Shown here: one piece after another, positions 1 to 5,949 of the stretch
Numbering within the stretch: the first letter of the stretch is position 1
Layout of the letters: every line of letters begins with the position of its first letter
Source: Nostoc sp. GT001
GTDB lineage: Bacteria; Cyanobacteriota; Cyanobacteriia; Cyanobacteriales; Nostocaceae
NCBI RefSeq assembly: GCF_030382115.1
Contig: NZ_JAUDRJ010000003.1
Coordinates: 3,074,063 to 3,082,455, forward strand
Reading direction: 5' to 3'
DNA length: 8,393 bases
Notes under the pieces: generated by a model
Database searches by the model: none
Told to the model about the DNA's origin: nothing
The model's input: only the letters and a program-made list of their open reading frames with translations
Program-made: the position numbers and the translations under genes

Positions 1-49
1 TCACCAATCAAATCTATCGGTGCTGTTCATGCTTTTCCTGACTGGGAAA

Positions 50-223
50 TTATGATTCTTCTTCCTCTTCTTCAGCAGTTGGATATACAAATGTCGAACG
101 TCCAGTCAAAATCGACTTGCCCAGAGAGAGGGCTTTCTGAGCTTCAACGACAGCTTTGTGTCTCCAGGTAGCTCGACGTTTATCTCGTTTTGATTTTGAA
201 GTTTTCTTCTTAGGAACAGCCAT
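50..223 (-). CDS. rpmF: 50S ribosomal protein L32
   Basis: Structural protein of the large ribosomal subunit. The 57-residue product starts [17 protein letters not shown], the near-universal L32 N-terminus, followed by a basic helical region (ATWRHKA, about 18-24) and a segment resembling cyanobacterial and chloroplast L32 ([14 protein letters not shown], about 35-48). It ends in an acidic tail of six Glu and a Ser. The reading frame is open upstream to a TTG at 250, but the conserved MAVPKKK start fixes the ATG at 223. No clear Shine-Dalgarno sequence precedes that ATG. The CxxC zinc-ribbon cysteines of zinc-binding L32 are absent, so this is the cysteine-free form. Its length is normal. It is separated from the upstream minus-strand gene by a hairpin at 312-347, so it is probably transcribed alone. 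Confidence 0.96.
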   Translation of the reverse strand: MAVPKKKTSKSKRDKRRATWRHKAVVEAQKALSLGKSILTGRSTFVYPTAEEEEEES

Positions 224-257
224 GTCAGCAGATATCGCGATTCTTGACAACCTTCTT

Positions 258-288
258 ATTCTAGGCCATCCACTGACGCCAAAGACAA
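258..288 (-). promoter_or_regulatory. Candidate rpmF promoter
   Basis: Read on the minus strand, TAGAAT (263-258, five of six matches to TATAAT) lies 19 nt downstream of TTGTCT (288-283). This would start transcription about 30 nt before the rpmF ATG. The spacing is longer than ideal and the -35 box is imperfect, so this is only a candidate. It is supported by its position between the upstream terminator and the gene. Confidence 0.25.
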
Positions 289-311
289 CAGTTGAGTCAG
301 GAATAAGTTAA

Positions 312-347
312 GAAGTTCCAAATCAAGGAACCTTGGCTTGGAACTTC
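312..347 (-). terminator. Hairpin terminator after the 163-aa membrane protein gene
   Basis: Perfect 10-bp arms (312-321 GAAGTTCCAA, 338-347 TTGGAACTTC) enclose a second perfect 5-bp stem (324-328 CAAGG, 331-335 CCTTG) with a 2-nt loop. The stem starts 22 nt beyond the stop of the minus-strand gene at 370. On the minus strand it is followed by TTAACTTATT, a weak T-rich tract. Position and stability fit an intrinsic terminator; the poor T run leaves room for an RNA-stabilising 3' hairpin instead. Confidence 0.6.
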
Positions 348-369
348 TCTCTGTATCTAGCCCAATCCG

Positions 370-861
370 TCATTTTGGGGTTGACACACTACTAGCTGCT
401 GGAACTGAATTAGAGGTATTTTCAAAGAAAAGTAGCGATCGCGCAGTTTTAAAGTAAGTTGCCCAATTTTGAGCATCAGGACGCGATCGCCATTGAGGAC
501 GACTGACATCTAATGTCAAGACTGGTGCGATCGCTCCATAATTTTGTACTGACACAATGATGGAAACATCTGTCACCAAGATATCTTGGTCGAAGCTCCT
601 TTGAGCCGCTGCCCTAGCGACCGCTTCCGCTCTTCTGAGAACGGTTTCATAGTTTTCTTCCGGCAGACGGTCAATAGCTAGATCGACTCTAGCGGTGTAA
701 GCTCGCACAACCTGGGGTGCGATCGCTTCCATCAAAAACCACGCAGGAACAGTAGATATGAGCAAAACTACTAAAGGAATTATCCGGATTCTTCTGGCAA
801 TTTGGCTAATAACTGAAAAGGGAGCGAGCGATGATGGTAGGTGAGCAGAAATTTTGCTCAT
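370..861 (-). CDS. Conserved-looking hypothetical single-pass membrane protein, 163 aa
   Basis: Function unknown. The N-terminal stretch (1-25) carries basic residues R23, R24 and R26. One strongly hydrophobic segment follows at about 27-46 (IIPLVVLLISTVPAWFLME), then a soluble domain of about 115 residues. By the positive-inside rule the soluble domain probably faces the periplasm or thylakoid lumen (inference). This domain has an Ala/Arg-rich helix (about 72-90, RRAEAVARAAAQR), beta-like strands (94-104 and 110-119) and a Trp/Arg-rich part (RPQWRSRPDAQNW, 121-133). It ends in a Ser/Thr/Pro/Val tail. There are no cysteines and no catalytic motif that I recognise. An AAGGAG (877-872) lies 10 nt before the ATG. 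I have the impression that similar proteins are widespread in Nostocales as 'hypothetical protein', but cannot verify it. Four HIP1 octamers fall inside this 492-bp gene. It is divergent from the caspase-like gene, with 202 bp between them. Confidence 0.8.
   Translation of the reverse strand: MSKISAHLPSSLAPFSVISQIARRIRIIPLVVLLISTVPAWFLMEAIAPQVVRAYTARVDLAIDRLPEENYETVLRRAEAVARAAAQRSFDQDILVTDVSIIVSVQNYGAIAPVLTLDVSRPQWRSRPDAQNWATYFKTARSLLFFENTSNSVPAASSVSTPK
435..726. repeat. Cluster of four HIP1 octamers (GCGATCGC)
   Basis: GCGATCGC occurs at 435-442, 483-490, 527-534 and 719-726, all within one gene. Other copies in the window start at 1079, 1420, 2229, 2411, 3241, 4443, 5593, 6850, 8154 and 8201. 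All fourteen are in coding DNA; the intergenic stretches contain none. HIP1 is the hallmark over-represented palindrome of many cyanobacterial genomes. Confidence 0.95.
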
Positions 862-1063
862 GACCTTCTATCTCCTTAGTAATGATCTGTTATTGAAATT
901 AGGTAAAGGTATTTTCCGGCTAATTAACGTAATAAAAATTACATTCTAACTTAAGATTCAATCAGAATCACCTAGACTATAAGACATAGGTTAGCTTTGT
1001 TTTTTTAGCAAAGCCAACCGCAATTTTAAGACCAGCAAACAACAATAACTGACAAAGAGCGGG
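862..1063. promoter_or_regulatory. Divergent intergenic region with leader hairpin
   Basis: These 202 bp must contain the promoters for both the minus-strand membrane protein and the plus-strand caspase-like gene. I see no -35/-10 pair on either strand that I would defend; TATAAG at 977-982 is a possible plus-strand -10 without a good -35. A clear hairpin lies at 989-1019: arms GGTTAGCTTTG and CAAAGCCAACC, 11 bp with one A/C mismatch, and a T-rich 9-nt loop. It would form in the 5' leader of the caspase-like mRNA about 45 nt before its ATG, if transcription starts upstream of it. Confidence 0.5.
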
Positions 1064-2929
1064 ATGGCAAATTACTGGGCGATCGCGATTGGTATCAATC
1101 AATATCAGTTATTTCAACCTTTAAGTTGTGCCCAAGCAGATGCTGAGGCACTAGAAGATTTTTTGGTGACAGAGGCAGGTTTTCTCCCCAAGCACTGTCT
1201 AGTGATGACAGATACTTCGCCGCCGATTGGGGATAGATCGACTTATCCGACGAAGGAGAATATTTTGCTGCTGCTTGAAGATTTGGCAGCAACAAGTTGG
1301 CAACCGGAAGACTATCTGTGGTTATTCTTTAGCGGTTATGGAGTTAATTACAAGGGCAAAGATTACTTAATGCCCGCAGAGGGCAACCCGGAACTGGTGC
1401 AAGAGACCGGCATAGAATTGCGATCGCTAATGCAAAGCCTGCAACTTGCCGATCTGAATGTATTGCTACTACTTGATATCAACCGCGCTTTTGGCACTCA
1501 AGCGGATGCCCCCGTTGGCGAAGAAACAATAGAACTAGCCCAAGAACTACAACTGGCAACAATTCTTTCTTGCCAACCAGAGCAATTTTCCCATGAGAGT
1601 AGCGAACTAGGTCACGGATTCTTTACAGCAGCTTTATTAGAAGCTTTACGTTCTGGTAATGGCAGCAACTTGGCAGATTTAGAAAGCTACCTAAGCCTGA
1701 TCGTGCCAAAATTATGTCACCATCACTGGCGTCCTATCCAAAATCCTGCCACTATCATCCCATCAAGGCAGCAAGTAATCTTGCCAGAATTGGCAGTGGA
1801 AAGCGACTTTCAAGCAGAACCGGTGATTTATCCTGAAGAATCTTTTGCTATTGCCCTTGCAGCTCCTCCCCTCGATGATTCCGCTAGAACTTCAGTAGAT
1901 CGGGGCAGACGGGGAGAAGTTAGTGTGAACCCCTCCCAACAGGTGAAAGGTAAAAAAGTCCAGGAGTCAGGTAGCAGATTAGTTGCCCAGCCAATGGCGG
2001 AAACTTCCTTGGGAGTGAATACTAGAGGAAGATTTATCCCCAATTCCTCTAAAGGTTACGTCTCTCGATTGCCAGCGAATCAGCCAAGCATCCCTTTTTG
2101 GAAACAGTTTATCTTGTGGGGCGGAGGCAGCTTGCTGGTAGCAGGTTTAATCGCCGTAGTTTTTCTGCGTAATCAAGAAACTTTTAGAATTAAGCAAATA
2201 TCAAGTGCATCACCCAATGCTACTGTTAGCGATCGCCAGGTTGTCGAAAATTTACCAAGCGATGTCTACGACGGCACTCCACCAGTTAGACTTAGCAACC
2301 AATCTAGCGCTCAAATAGCCTCTAGTTCCCAGTCAAAAAAGCGGAATCAAGCAGTATTAGACCTGGCGAAAATGTCGCTCAGACAAACTCAGGCTAGCGA
2401 TTTGAGCATGGCGATCGCTACAGCCCGAAAAATTAAACCTGGTGAACCACTGTACGAACAAGCTCAAGAGAATATTAAGATTTGGAGCCAGATGATTTTA
2501 GATTTAGCAGAAGGTCGTGCTAAACAAAGACAGTATGCCAGCGCTATTGCTGCGGCTCGATTAATCACCAAAGATGAAGCCCCCTACGCCAAAGCACAAG
2601 CAGCAATTAACCTGTGGCGGCTAGAGGGCAAGCAGTATGTGAGTAACAAAACTCTTTTAGATGCAGCTAATGCCTTAATTAAGTCTGGACAGGCATCCAC
2701 CTACAATCGGGCGATCGAAGTTGCCAAGAAAGTACCACCCGGACAACCAGGCTTTGATAGTGCCCAAAAGTCTATCAATAAATGGAGTGAGAAAATTTTA
2801 GACCTGGCTAAGAGTCGCGCTGCCGAAGGAGATCGTAGTGCAGCAATTGCAACTGCTGCGTTAGTGCCAGAGGAGACAGGCGCTTACGAAGATGCTCAAG
2901 ATGCCATTCAAAAATGGCAAAATAAATAG
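1064..2929 (+). CDS. Caspase-fold (C14/orthocaspase-type) pseudoenzyme with TM segment and duplicated C-terminal repeats
   Basis: Predicted membrane-anchored caspase homologue, 621 aa. Residues 1-240 follow the caspase p20/p10-like layout: first strand WAIAIGINQYQ (5-15), strand DYLWLFFSGYG (83-93), DYLMPAEG (100-107), strand LNVLLLLDINRAFG (131-144), and the p10-like ATILSCQPEQ...GHGFFTAALLEAL (165-195). The catalytic His of the usual SGHG is Tyr92, and the catalytic Cys of the usual DxC is Asn140. Cysteine-protease activity is therefore not expected. A polar linker (about 241-340) leads to one membrane segment (about 349-368). Residues 431-518 and 531-618 are two copies of an 88-residue unit, each made of two W-terminated sub-repeats. 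There is no signal peptide, so the caspase domain is probably cytosolic and the repeats extracytoplasmic (inference; flanking charges are ambiguous). Purine-rich AAGAGCGGG directly precedes the ATG. The frame is intact. Fold assignment is strong; biological role is unknown. Confidence 0.88.
   Translation: MANYWAIAIGINQYQLFQPLSCAQADAEALEDFLVTEAGFLPKHCLVMTDTSPPIGDRSTYPTKENILLLLEDLAATSWQPEDYLWLFFSGYGVNYKGKDYLMPAEGNPELVQETGIELRSLMQSLQLADLNVLLLLDINRAFGTQADAPVGEETIELAQELQLATILSCQPEQFSHESSELGHGFFTAALLEALRSGNGSNLADLESYLSLIVPKLCHHHWRPIQNPATIIPSRQQVILPELAVESDFQAEPVIYPEESFAIALAAPPLDDSARTSVDRGRRGEVSVNPSQQVKGKKVQESGSRLVAQPMAETSLGVNTRGRFIPNSSKGYVSRLPANQPSIPFWKQFILWGGGSLLVAGLIAVVFLRNQETFRIKQISSASPNATVSDRQVVENLPSDVYDGTPPVRLSNQSSAQIASSSQSKKRNQAVLDLAKMSLRQTQASDLSMAIATARKIKPGEPLYEQAQENIKIWSQMILDLAEGRAKQRQYASAIAAARLITKDEAPYAKAQAAINLWRLEGKQYVSNKTLLDAANALIKSGQASTYNRAIEVAKKVPPGQPGFDSAQKSINKWSEKILDLAKSRAAEGDRSAAIATAALVPEETGAYEDAQDAIQKWQNK
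2354..2917 (+). repeat. Protein-level tandem duplication, period exactly 100 residues
   Basis: Residues 431-518 and 531-618 of the caspase-like protein align without gaps. I count about 36 identities in 88 positions. Each copy has a 44-residue and a 41-residue sub-repeat with the pattern [IVL]LD-A...A-I-A...AQ--I--W, joined by a three-residue linker (SQM or SEK). The copies are separated by 12 residues (519-530). The repeat-ending tryptophans are 474, 518, 574 and 618, and the anchoring aspartates are 433, 480, 533 and 580. The sub-repeats look helical, TPR-like in character, but I do not recognise a named family. Confidence 0.85.
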
Positions 2930-2949
2930 TAAAAAAATAATAAAAAATG

Positions 2950-3012
2950 GTTAGGAGTTAGGAATTAGGAGTTATATTATTGATCCCCGACCTGTTACTC
3001 CTGACTCCTAAC
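2950..3012. terminator. Heptamer-repeat hairpin between convergent genes, probable bidirectional terminator
   Basis: The left side is a 7-bp tandem repeat: GTTAGGA (2950-2956), GTTAGGA (2957-2963), ATTAGGA (2964-2970), then GTTA. The right side (2995-3012) carries the complementary series ending ACTCCTAAC. Arm 2957-2974 can pair with 2995-3012 at 15 of 18 positions, and arm 2950-2967 pairs equally well in another register. A TTTT follows on the plus strand, and a run of six T follows on the minus strand. It lies 20 bp beyond the stop of the caspase-like gene and 27 bp beyond that of the convergent gene. Such short tandemly repeated repetitive (STRR) sequences are known from heterocystous cyanobacteria. 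Confidence 0.6.
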
Positions 3013-3039
3013 TTTTACCTCAGCGCTTATATCTCAGTA

Positions 3040-3417
3040 TTAGCAGTACTGCGATACATCTTCGCCACACTCGTCGGCTAGATAGCACAACGCTCGGAAA
3101 CGTAAACCAACCACTTCTTCATATAAGGGGTTGAGCTTGCACATGGGTGGGATGTGAAACAGGGTTTTCCCAAATAATTTGACATCGCGCTCAAAGGGGC
3201 ACTGAGATGGGATCAGTTTGCACAAACGATGAGCTAGTTGGCGATCGCGGACTTGAATGTTTTCTACTCGCTGCCGTAAGGGTTGGAGAATATCCCAGTA
3301 AGGCTTGGAAACAGAATGGTTTAGCTGGGTTCCTTTATGGTCACTAGTCTCTGCTTGATTGATTGATACCCAGCTAGCCAGAAAAATCTTTTTGGTGGTA
3401 TTGTCGAATACCTTCAT
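3040..3417 (-). CDS. Mo-dependent nitrogenase C-terminal-like (Mo_NitC family) small protein
   Basis: Small soluble protein, 125 aa, resembling the domain family named after a 'Mo-dependent nitrogenase C-terminus' (PF06967 from memory). Residues 1-40 are variable. The recognisable domain begins at about 41-48 (WDILQPLR) and contains the signature LAHRLCKLIPSQCPFERDVK (61-80), LFGKTLFHIPPMCKLNPLYE (81-100) and GLRFRALCYLADECGED (104-120). Six cysteines (66, 73, 93, 111, 117, 125) lie within this domain; a metal or Fe-S role is conceivable but is inference. Despite the family name it has no similarity that I can see to NifD, NifK or NifH, and no nif genes are nearby, so a role in nitrogen fixation should not be assumed. 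AGAGGG lies 6 nt before the ATG. It converges with the caspase-like gene, and the nearest upstream gene (rnj) is about 760 bp away behind its own terminator. Confidence 0.8.
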   Translation of the reverse strand: MKVFDNTTKKIFLASWVSINQAETSDHKGTQLNHSVSKPYWDILQPLRQRVENIQVRDRQLAHRLCKLIPSQCPFERDVKLFGKTLFHIPPMCKLNPLYEEVVGLRFRALCYLADECGEDVSQYC

Positions 3418-4069
3418 GGTTAACCCTCTGTGTTATTGAGGCTATTCACCTTTTTGATGAATATATACAACGTGGCAACGAACTTTCCCGGAAAAATCGC
3501 GTTCTGACTGCGATATAATGTAATACCTGATTAGCCACTTAAGTCAGAACCTAATTTATTACTACGTCAAGTTAATCGCAAATTTCTGGGGATCGGTAGT
3601 GTAATATTACGATCTTGTTCATAACTTGACACAGTTTAAATTTTAATAAAGACATCCATCATTGGATAGGTTTTAGTGTAACATTTACAGAACTTAATAT
3701 AAGGTCTTTTTGAAAGTATTTTTGCTAAGTATAAACATCAGTAATATCCTAGAAGGCTTTTTTCCTCTCCGTGTTCCCACTTTCTCACGTAAGTGTGACT
3801 TGTTCATCGCTGGCTGAATACCGTAAAAGTAGTGATTTCTGATTGAGTATAATAGATAGCATTTCATAAAACTTAGGTTGGCAGCACGGTTTGAGAATGA
3901 TACAGTCTGAAGCGTTAAAATCAGATGAACTTGCTTATGGGTGTTTCCGTACTCTACAGAGCAATCCATCCTGGCAGTACGCTGTACGCACGCCTTCAGT
4001 GACAGCAATCTAACAAGTGAGATCGCCTCCAAGAACTATAGATAATTTCTATACCCATTACAAAAGAAA
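3418..4069. other. About 650 bp without a convincing gene
   Basis: Lies between the start of the Mo_NitC-like gene and the rnj terminator. It must hold the promoter of the Mo_NitC-like gene, but no strong -35/-10 pair precedes that ATG on the minus strand, and no NtcA-type GTA-N8-TAC site is present in the 100 bp upstream of it. Items seen: a 9-bp inverted repeat GTTCTGACT/AGTCAGAAC (3501-3509 and 3542-3550) enclosing a plus-strand TATAAT (3514-3519); the palindrome GTAATATTAC (3601-3610); a perfect plus-strand TTGACA (3626-3631) without a partner -10; another TATAAT at 3848-3853. A 112-codon open frame on the minus strand (4032-3694) has no Shine-Dalgarno sequence and an unconvincing composition. 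There is no tRNA, HIP1 site or recognised RNA family. Confidence 0.6.
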
Positions 4070-4106
4070 GCGCAAAGACGTTCAGAAAAATTCTGTGTCT
4101 TTGCGC
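4070..4106 (-). terminator. Intrinsic terminator of rnj (distal hairpin)
   Basis: Perfect 10-bp arms GCGCAAAGAC (4070-4079) and GTCTTTGCGC (4097-4106) enclose an inner 5-bp stem CAGAA/TTCTG around an AAA loop. On the minus strand the stem is followed directly by TTTCTTTTG. This is a well-formed Rho-independent terminator, with its base about 70 nt beyond the rnj stop. Confidence 0.85.
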
Positions 4107-4111
4107 CAATC

Positions 4112-4146
4112 GAAATTTGAGCGGTGAAAGCCACTGCTCAAACTTC
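4112..4146 (-). terminator. Second (proximal) hairpin after rnj
   Basis: 15-nt arms (4112-4126 and 4132-4146) pair at 13 positions as Watson-Crick pairs, with a 5-nt loop. In the minus-strand transcript the two exceptions are one G-U wobble and one A-C mismatch. The hairpin lies between the rnj stop and the stronger terminator 5 nt beyond it. The lower stem starts with GAAGTT preceded by ATACAGAGA, the same 15-mer that introduces the hairpin at 312-347. It could be a first terminator or an mRNA 3' stabiliser. Confidence 0.6.
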
Positions 4147-4176
4147 TCTCTGTATGAGATTTTTACCTGAAATTTT

Positions 4177-5949
4177 CTATGATGCTACCTGAGCAGCAGT
4201 CCGAGTCCGCCGTCTTCTCCCGTCAGCAACTTTTACAGGTGGCTCATCAGGAATTTGCATCAACAAAGTTACAGATGGCTGACACTGTAATTCCCGACGG
4301 ATGGAACGTTGCAATTCTCGTTCTAAAGTACCTTGCAATCCACCCCAGTCTATATCTGCTGCTTCTCCCTGCTCAGGAGCAAATTCTGTCCAGCGCACAG
4401 AGAGGATTTCTTCAATGCGTTGTTTTACCCAGGTTTGTAAGAGCGATCGCTCTACACTTGTAACTACACCCCGGAGGTGAGTTTCTGGTTTTGCCAACAG
4501 TTTACCATTCCAATCAATGGCAGCTGCGATCGTGATAATCCCTTCGGAAGCCATGCGTTGCCGTTCTTGCAGCACTTTCGCACTTACCATACCCGAACTA
4601 GTAGTATCTACCAATTCAATACCAGATGGCACTTTACCAGCGACGCGAATGGCATCTTCTGTCAGTTCGACAATATCACCATTCTGAATAATGATCATAT
4701 TTTCTGCGGGAATGCCCATACTCTGAGCCGTTTCTGCGTGCTTCACTAGCATCCGATGTTCGCCGTGGAATGGTACAAAGAATTTGGGTCGAGTTAAGGC
4801 AATCATCAGTTTTTGTTCTTCCTGACAGCCGTGACCGGAGACGTGAATGCCTTTATCCCGACCATAGACTACTTTCGCACCTTGAATCATTAATTTATCA
4901 ATGGTGTTGACTACAGCGATCGTATTTCCGGGAATTGGGTTAGCAGAGAATACTACCGTATCTCCTTGACGAATTTTAATGTGAGGATGTTCTTTGTTAG
5001 CAATGCGGGTCATTGCAGCCATCAATTCACCCTGAGAACCTGTAGTTAAAATCAGTACTCTTTCATCGGGTAGATTGCGGACGGCGTGCAATGGTTGCAG
5101 CAGATTATCTTCACACTTGATATAACCTAAATTCCGGGCATGAGCAATCAAGTTCAGCATGGAACGCCCGACAACTGTCACTACACGGTTCTGCTTCTTC
5201 GCAATATCCAAAATCATGTTGATGCGATGGACGCTAGAAGCAAAGGTCGTGACAAATAATCGCCCAGGTGCTTGACTAAATACTCTCTCCAGATTGGGAT
5301 AAACTGAACGTTCGGAAGGTGTAAATCCTGGCACTTCCGCGTTAGTGGAATCGCTCAGTAAACAAAGAACGCCTTTTTCCCCATGTTCTGCTAGGCGTTG
5401 CAAGTCAAACTTTTCACCATCCACTGGGGTATGGTCAATTTTAAAATCCCCTGTGTGAATGACAACACCCAGGGGAGTATGAATGGCAACAGTAAAACTA
5501 TCAGCAATGGAGTGGGTATTACGGATATATTCAACTAAAAAGTTTTTGCCAATCCGCACCACATCACGTGGTAGAACTGTTCTAATTTCCGTGCGATCGC
5601 GGACTCCTGCTTCTTCTAATTTACCCTCTAGCATTGCCATTGCTAGTCTGGAGCCATAAATCACTGGGATATCAAATTGCTTGAGATGAAAGGCAATCCC
5701 ACCAATATGATCTTCATGACCATGAGTAACGATCATCCCTTTAATTTTGTGGCGATTTTCCCGCAGATAGGTCGTATCTGGTAAGACAATATTTACCCCA
5801 TGCATCGCCTCTGTGGGAAAAGCCAATCCTGCATCTAACAGGATTATTTCATCGTCATACTCAAAAAGACAGGTATTTTTACCAATTTCATGCAAACCGC
5901 CCAAAGGAATAATTTTCAAGGCGGAATTATTAGCTTCGTTTTTAGCCAT
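4177..5949 (-). CDS. rnj: Ribonuclease J
   Basis: Metallo-beta-lactamase/beta-CASP ribonuclease (590 aa) acting on cytoplasmic RNA; the family combines 5'-to-3' exonuclease and endonuclease activities. Metal-site residues are visible: HGHEDH at 76-81, H146 (RNTHSIAD), D168 (HTGDFK) and H395 (PFHGEHR). beta-CASP features include LSDSTNAEVPG (198-208), FSANPIPGN (334-342) and SGHG (371-374). A C-terminal domain (about 450-570) ends in a basic tail, RRRRTR (578-583). Length matches cyanobacterial homologues. TAAGGAG lies 3 nt before the ATG, a tight but strong ribosome-binding site. It is the third gene in asd-dapA-rnj, behind an AT-rich 281-bp gap, and is followed by two hairpins. Cyanobacteria generally carry both RNase J and RNase E. 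No catalytic residue is missing. Open frames on the opposite strand are shadows of this gene. Confidence 0.97.
   Translation of the reverse strand: MAKNEANNSALKIIPLGGLHEIGKNTCLFEYDDEIILLDAGLAFPTEAMHGVNIVLPDTTYLRENRHKIKGMIVTHGHEDHIGGIAFHLKQFDIPVIYGSRLAMAMLEGKLEEAGVRDRTEIRTVLPRDVVRIGKNFLVEYIRNTHSIADSFTVAIHTPLGVVIHTGDFKIDHTPVDGEKFDLQRLAEHGEKGVLCLLSDSTNAEVPGFTPSERSVYPNLERVFSQAPGRLFVTTFASSVHRINMILDIAKKQNRVVTVVGRSMLNLIAHARNLGYIKCEDNLLQPLHAVRNLPDERVLILTTGSQGELMAAMTRIANKEHPHIKIRQGDTVVFSANPIPGNTIAVVNTIDKLMIQGAKVVYGRDKGIHVSGHGCQEEQKLMIALTRPKFFVPFHGEHRMLVKHAETAQSMGIPAENMIIIQNGDIVELTEDAIRVAGKVPSGIELVDTTSSGMVSAKVLQERQRMASEGIITIAAAIDWNGKLLAKPETHLRGVVTSVERSLLQTWVKQRIEEILSVRWTEFAPEQGEAADIDWGGLQGTLERELQRSIRRELQCQPSVTLLMQIPDEPPVKVADGRRRRTRTAAQVAS

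Noticed and set aside
1..49. Terminator after rpmF (TTTCC/GGAAA stem, 34-49)
   Set aside because: Only a 5-bp stem without a T tract on the minus strand, and it directly abuts the stop codon; not supportable. Nothing else is seen in this edge segment.
1095..2043. Minus-strand open frames (1095-1295 and 1828-2043) inside the caspase-like gene
   Set aside because: The plus-strand frame is continuous with clear caspase-fold features; the antisense frames show nothing.
3501..3550. 9-bp inverted repeat around TATAAT as an operator or NtcA-type site
   Set aside because: A 9-bp inverted repeat with a loop this long is expected by chance about once or more in 8 kb, and there is no GTA-N8-TAC motif near it.
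3930..3960. Yfr2-type small RNA, because GGAAACA occurs on the minus strand
   Set aside because: Only one copy of the motif and no supporting flanking stem or promoter.
3694..4032. Minus-strand open frame of 112 codons between rnj and the Mo_NitC-like gene
   Set aside because: No ribosome-binding site, no recognisable domain, and it starts beyond the rnj terminator; composition looks like translated spacer. Kept only as a remark in the gene-free interval.
4179..4749. Two plus-strand open frames opposite the 3' part of rnj
   Set aside because: They lie wholly within the strongly supported rnj gene on the other strand and have no family features.
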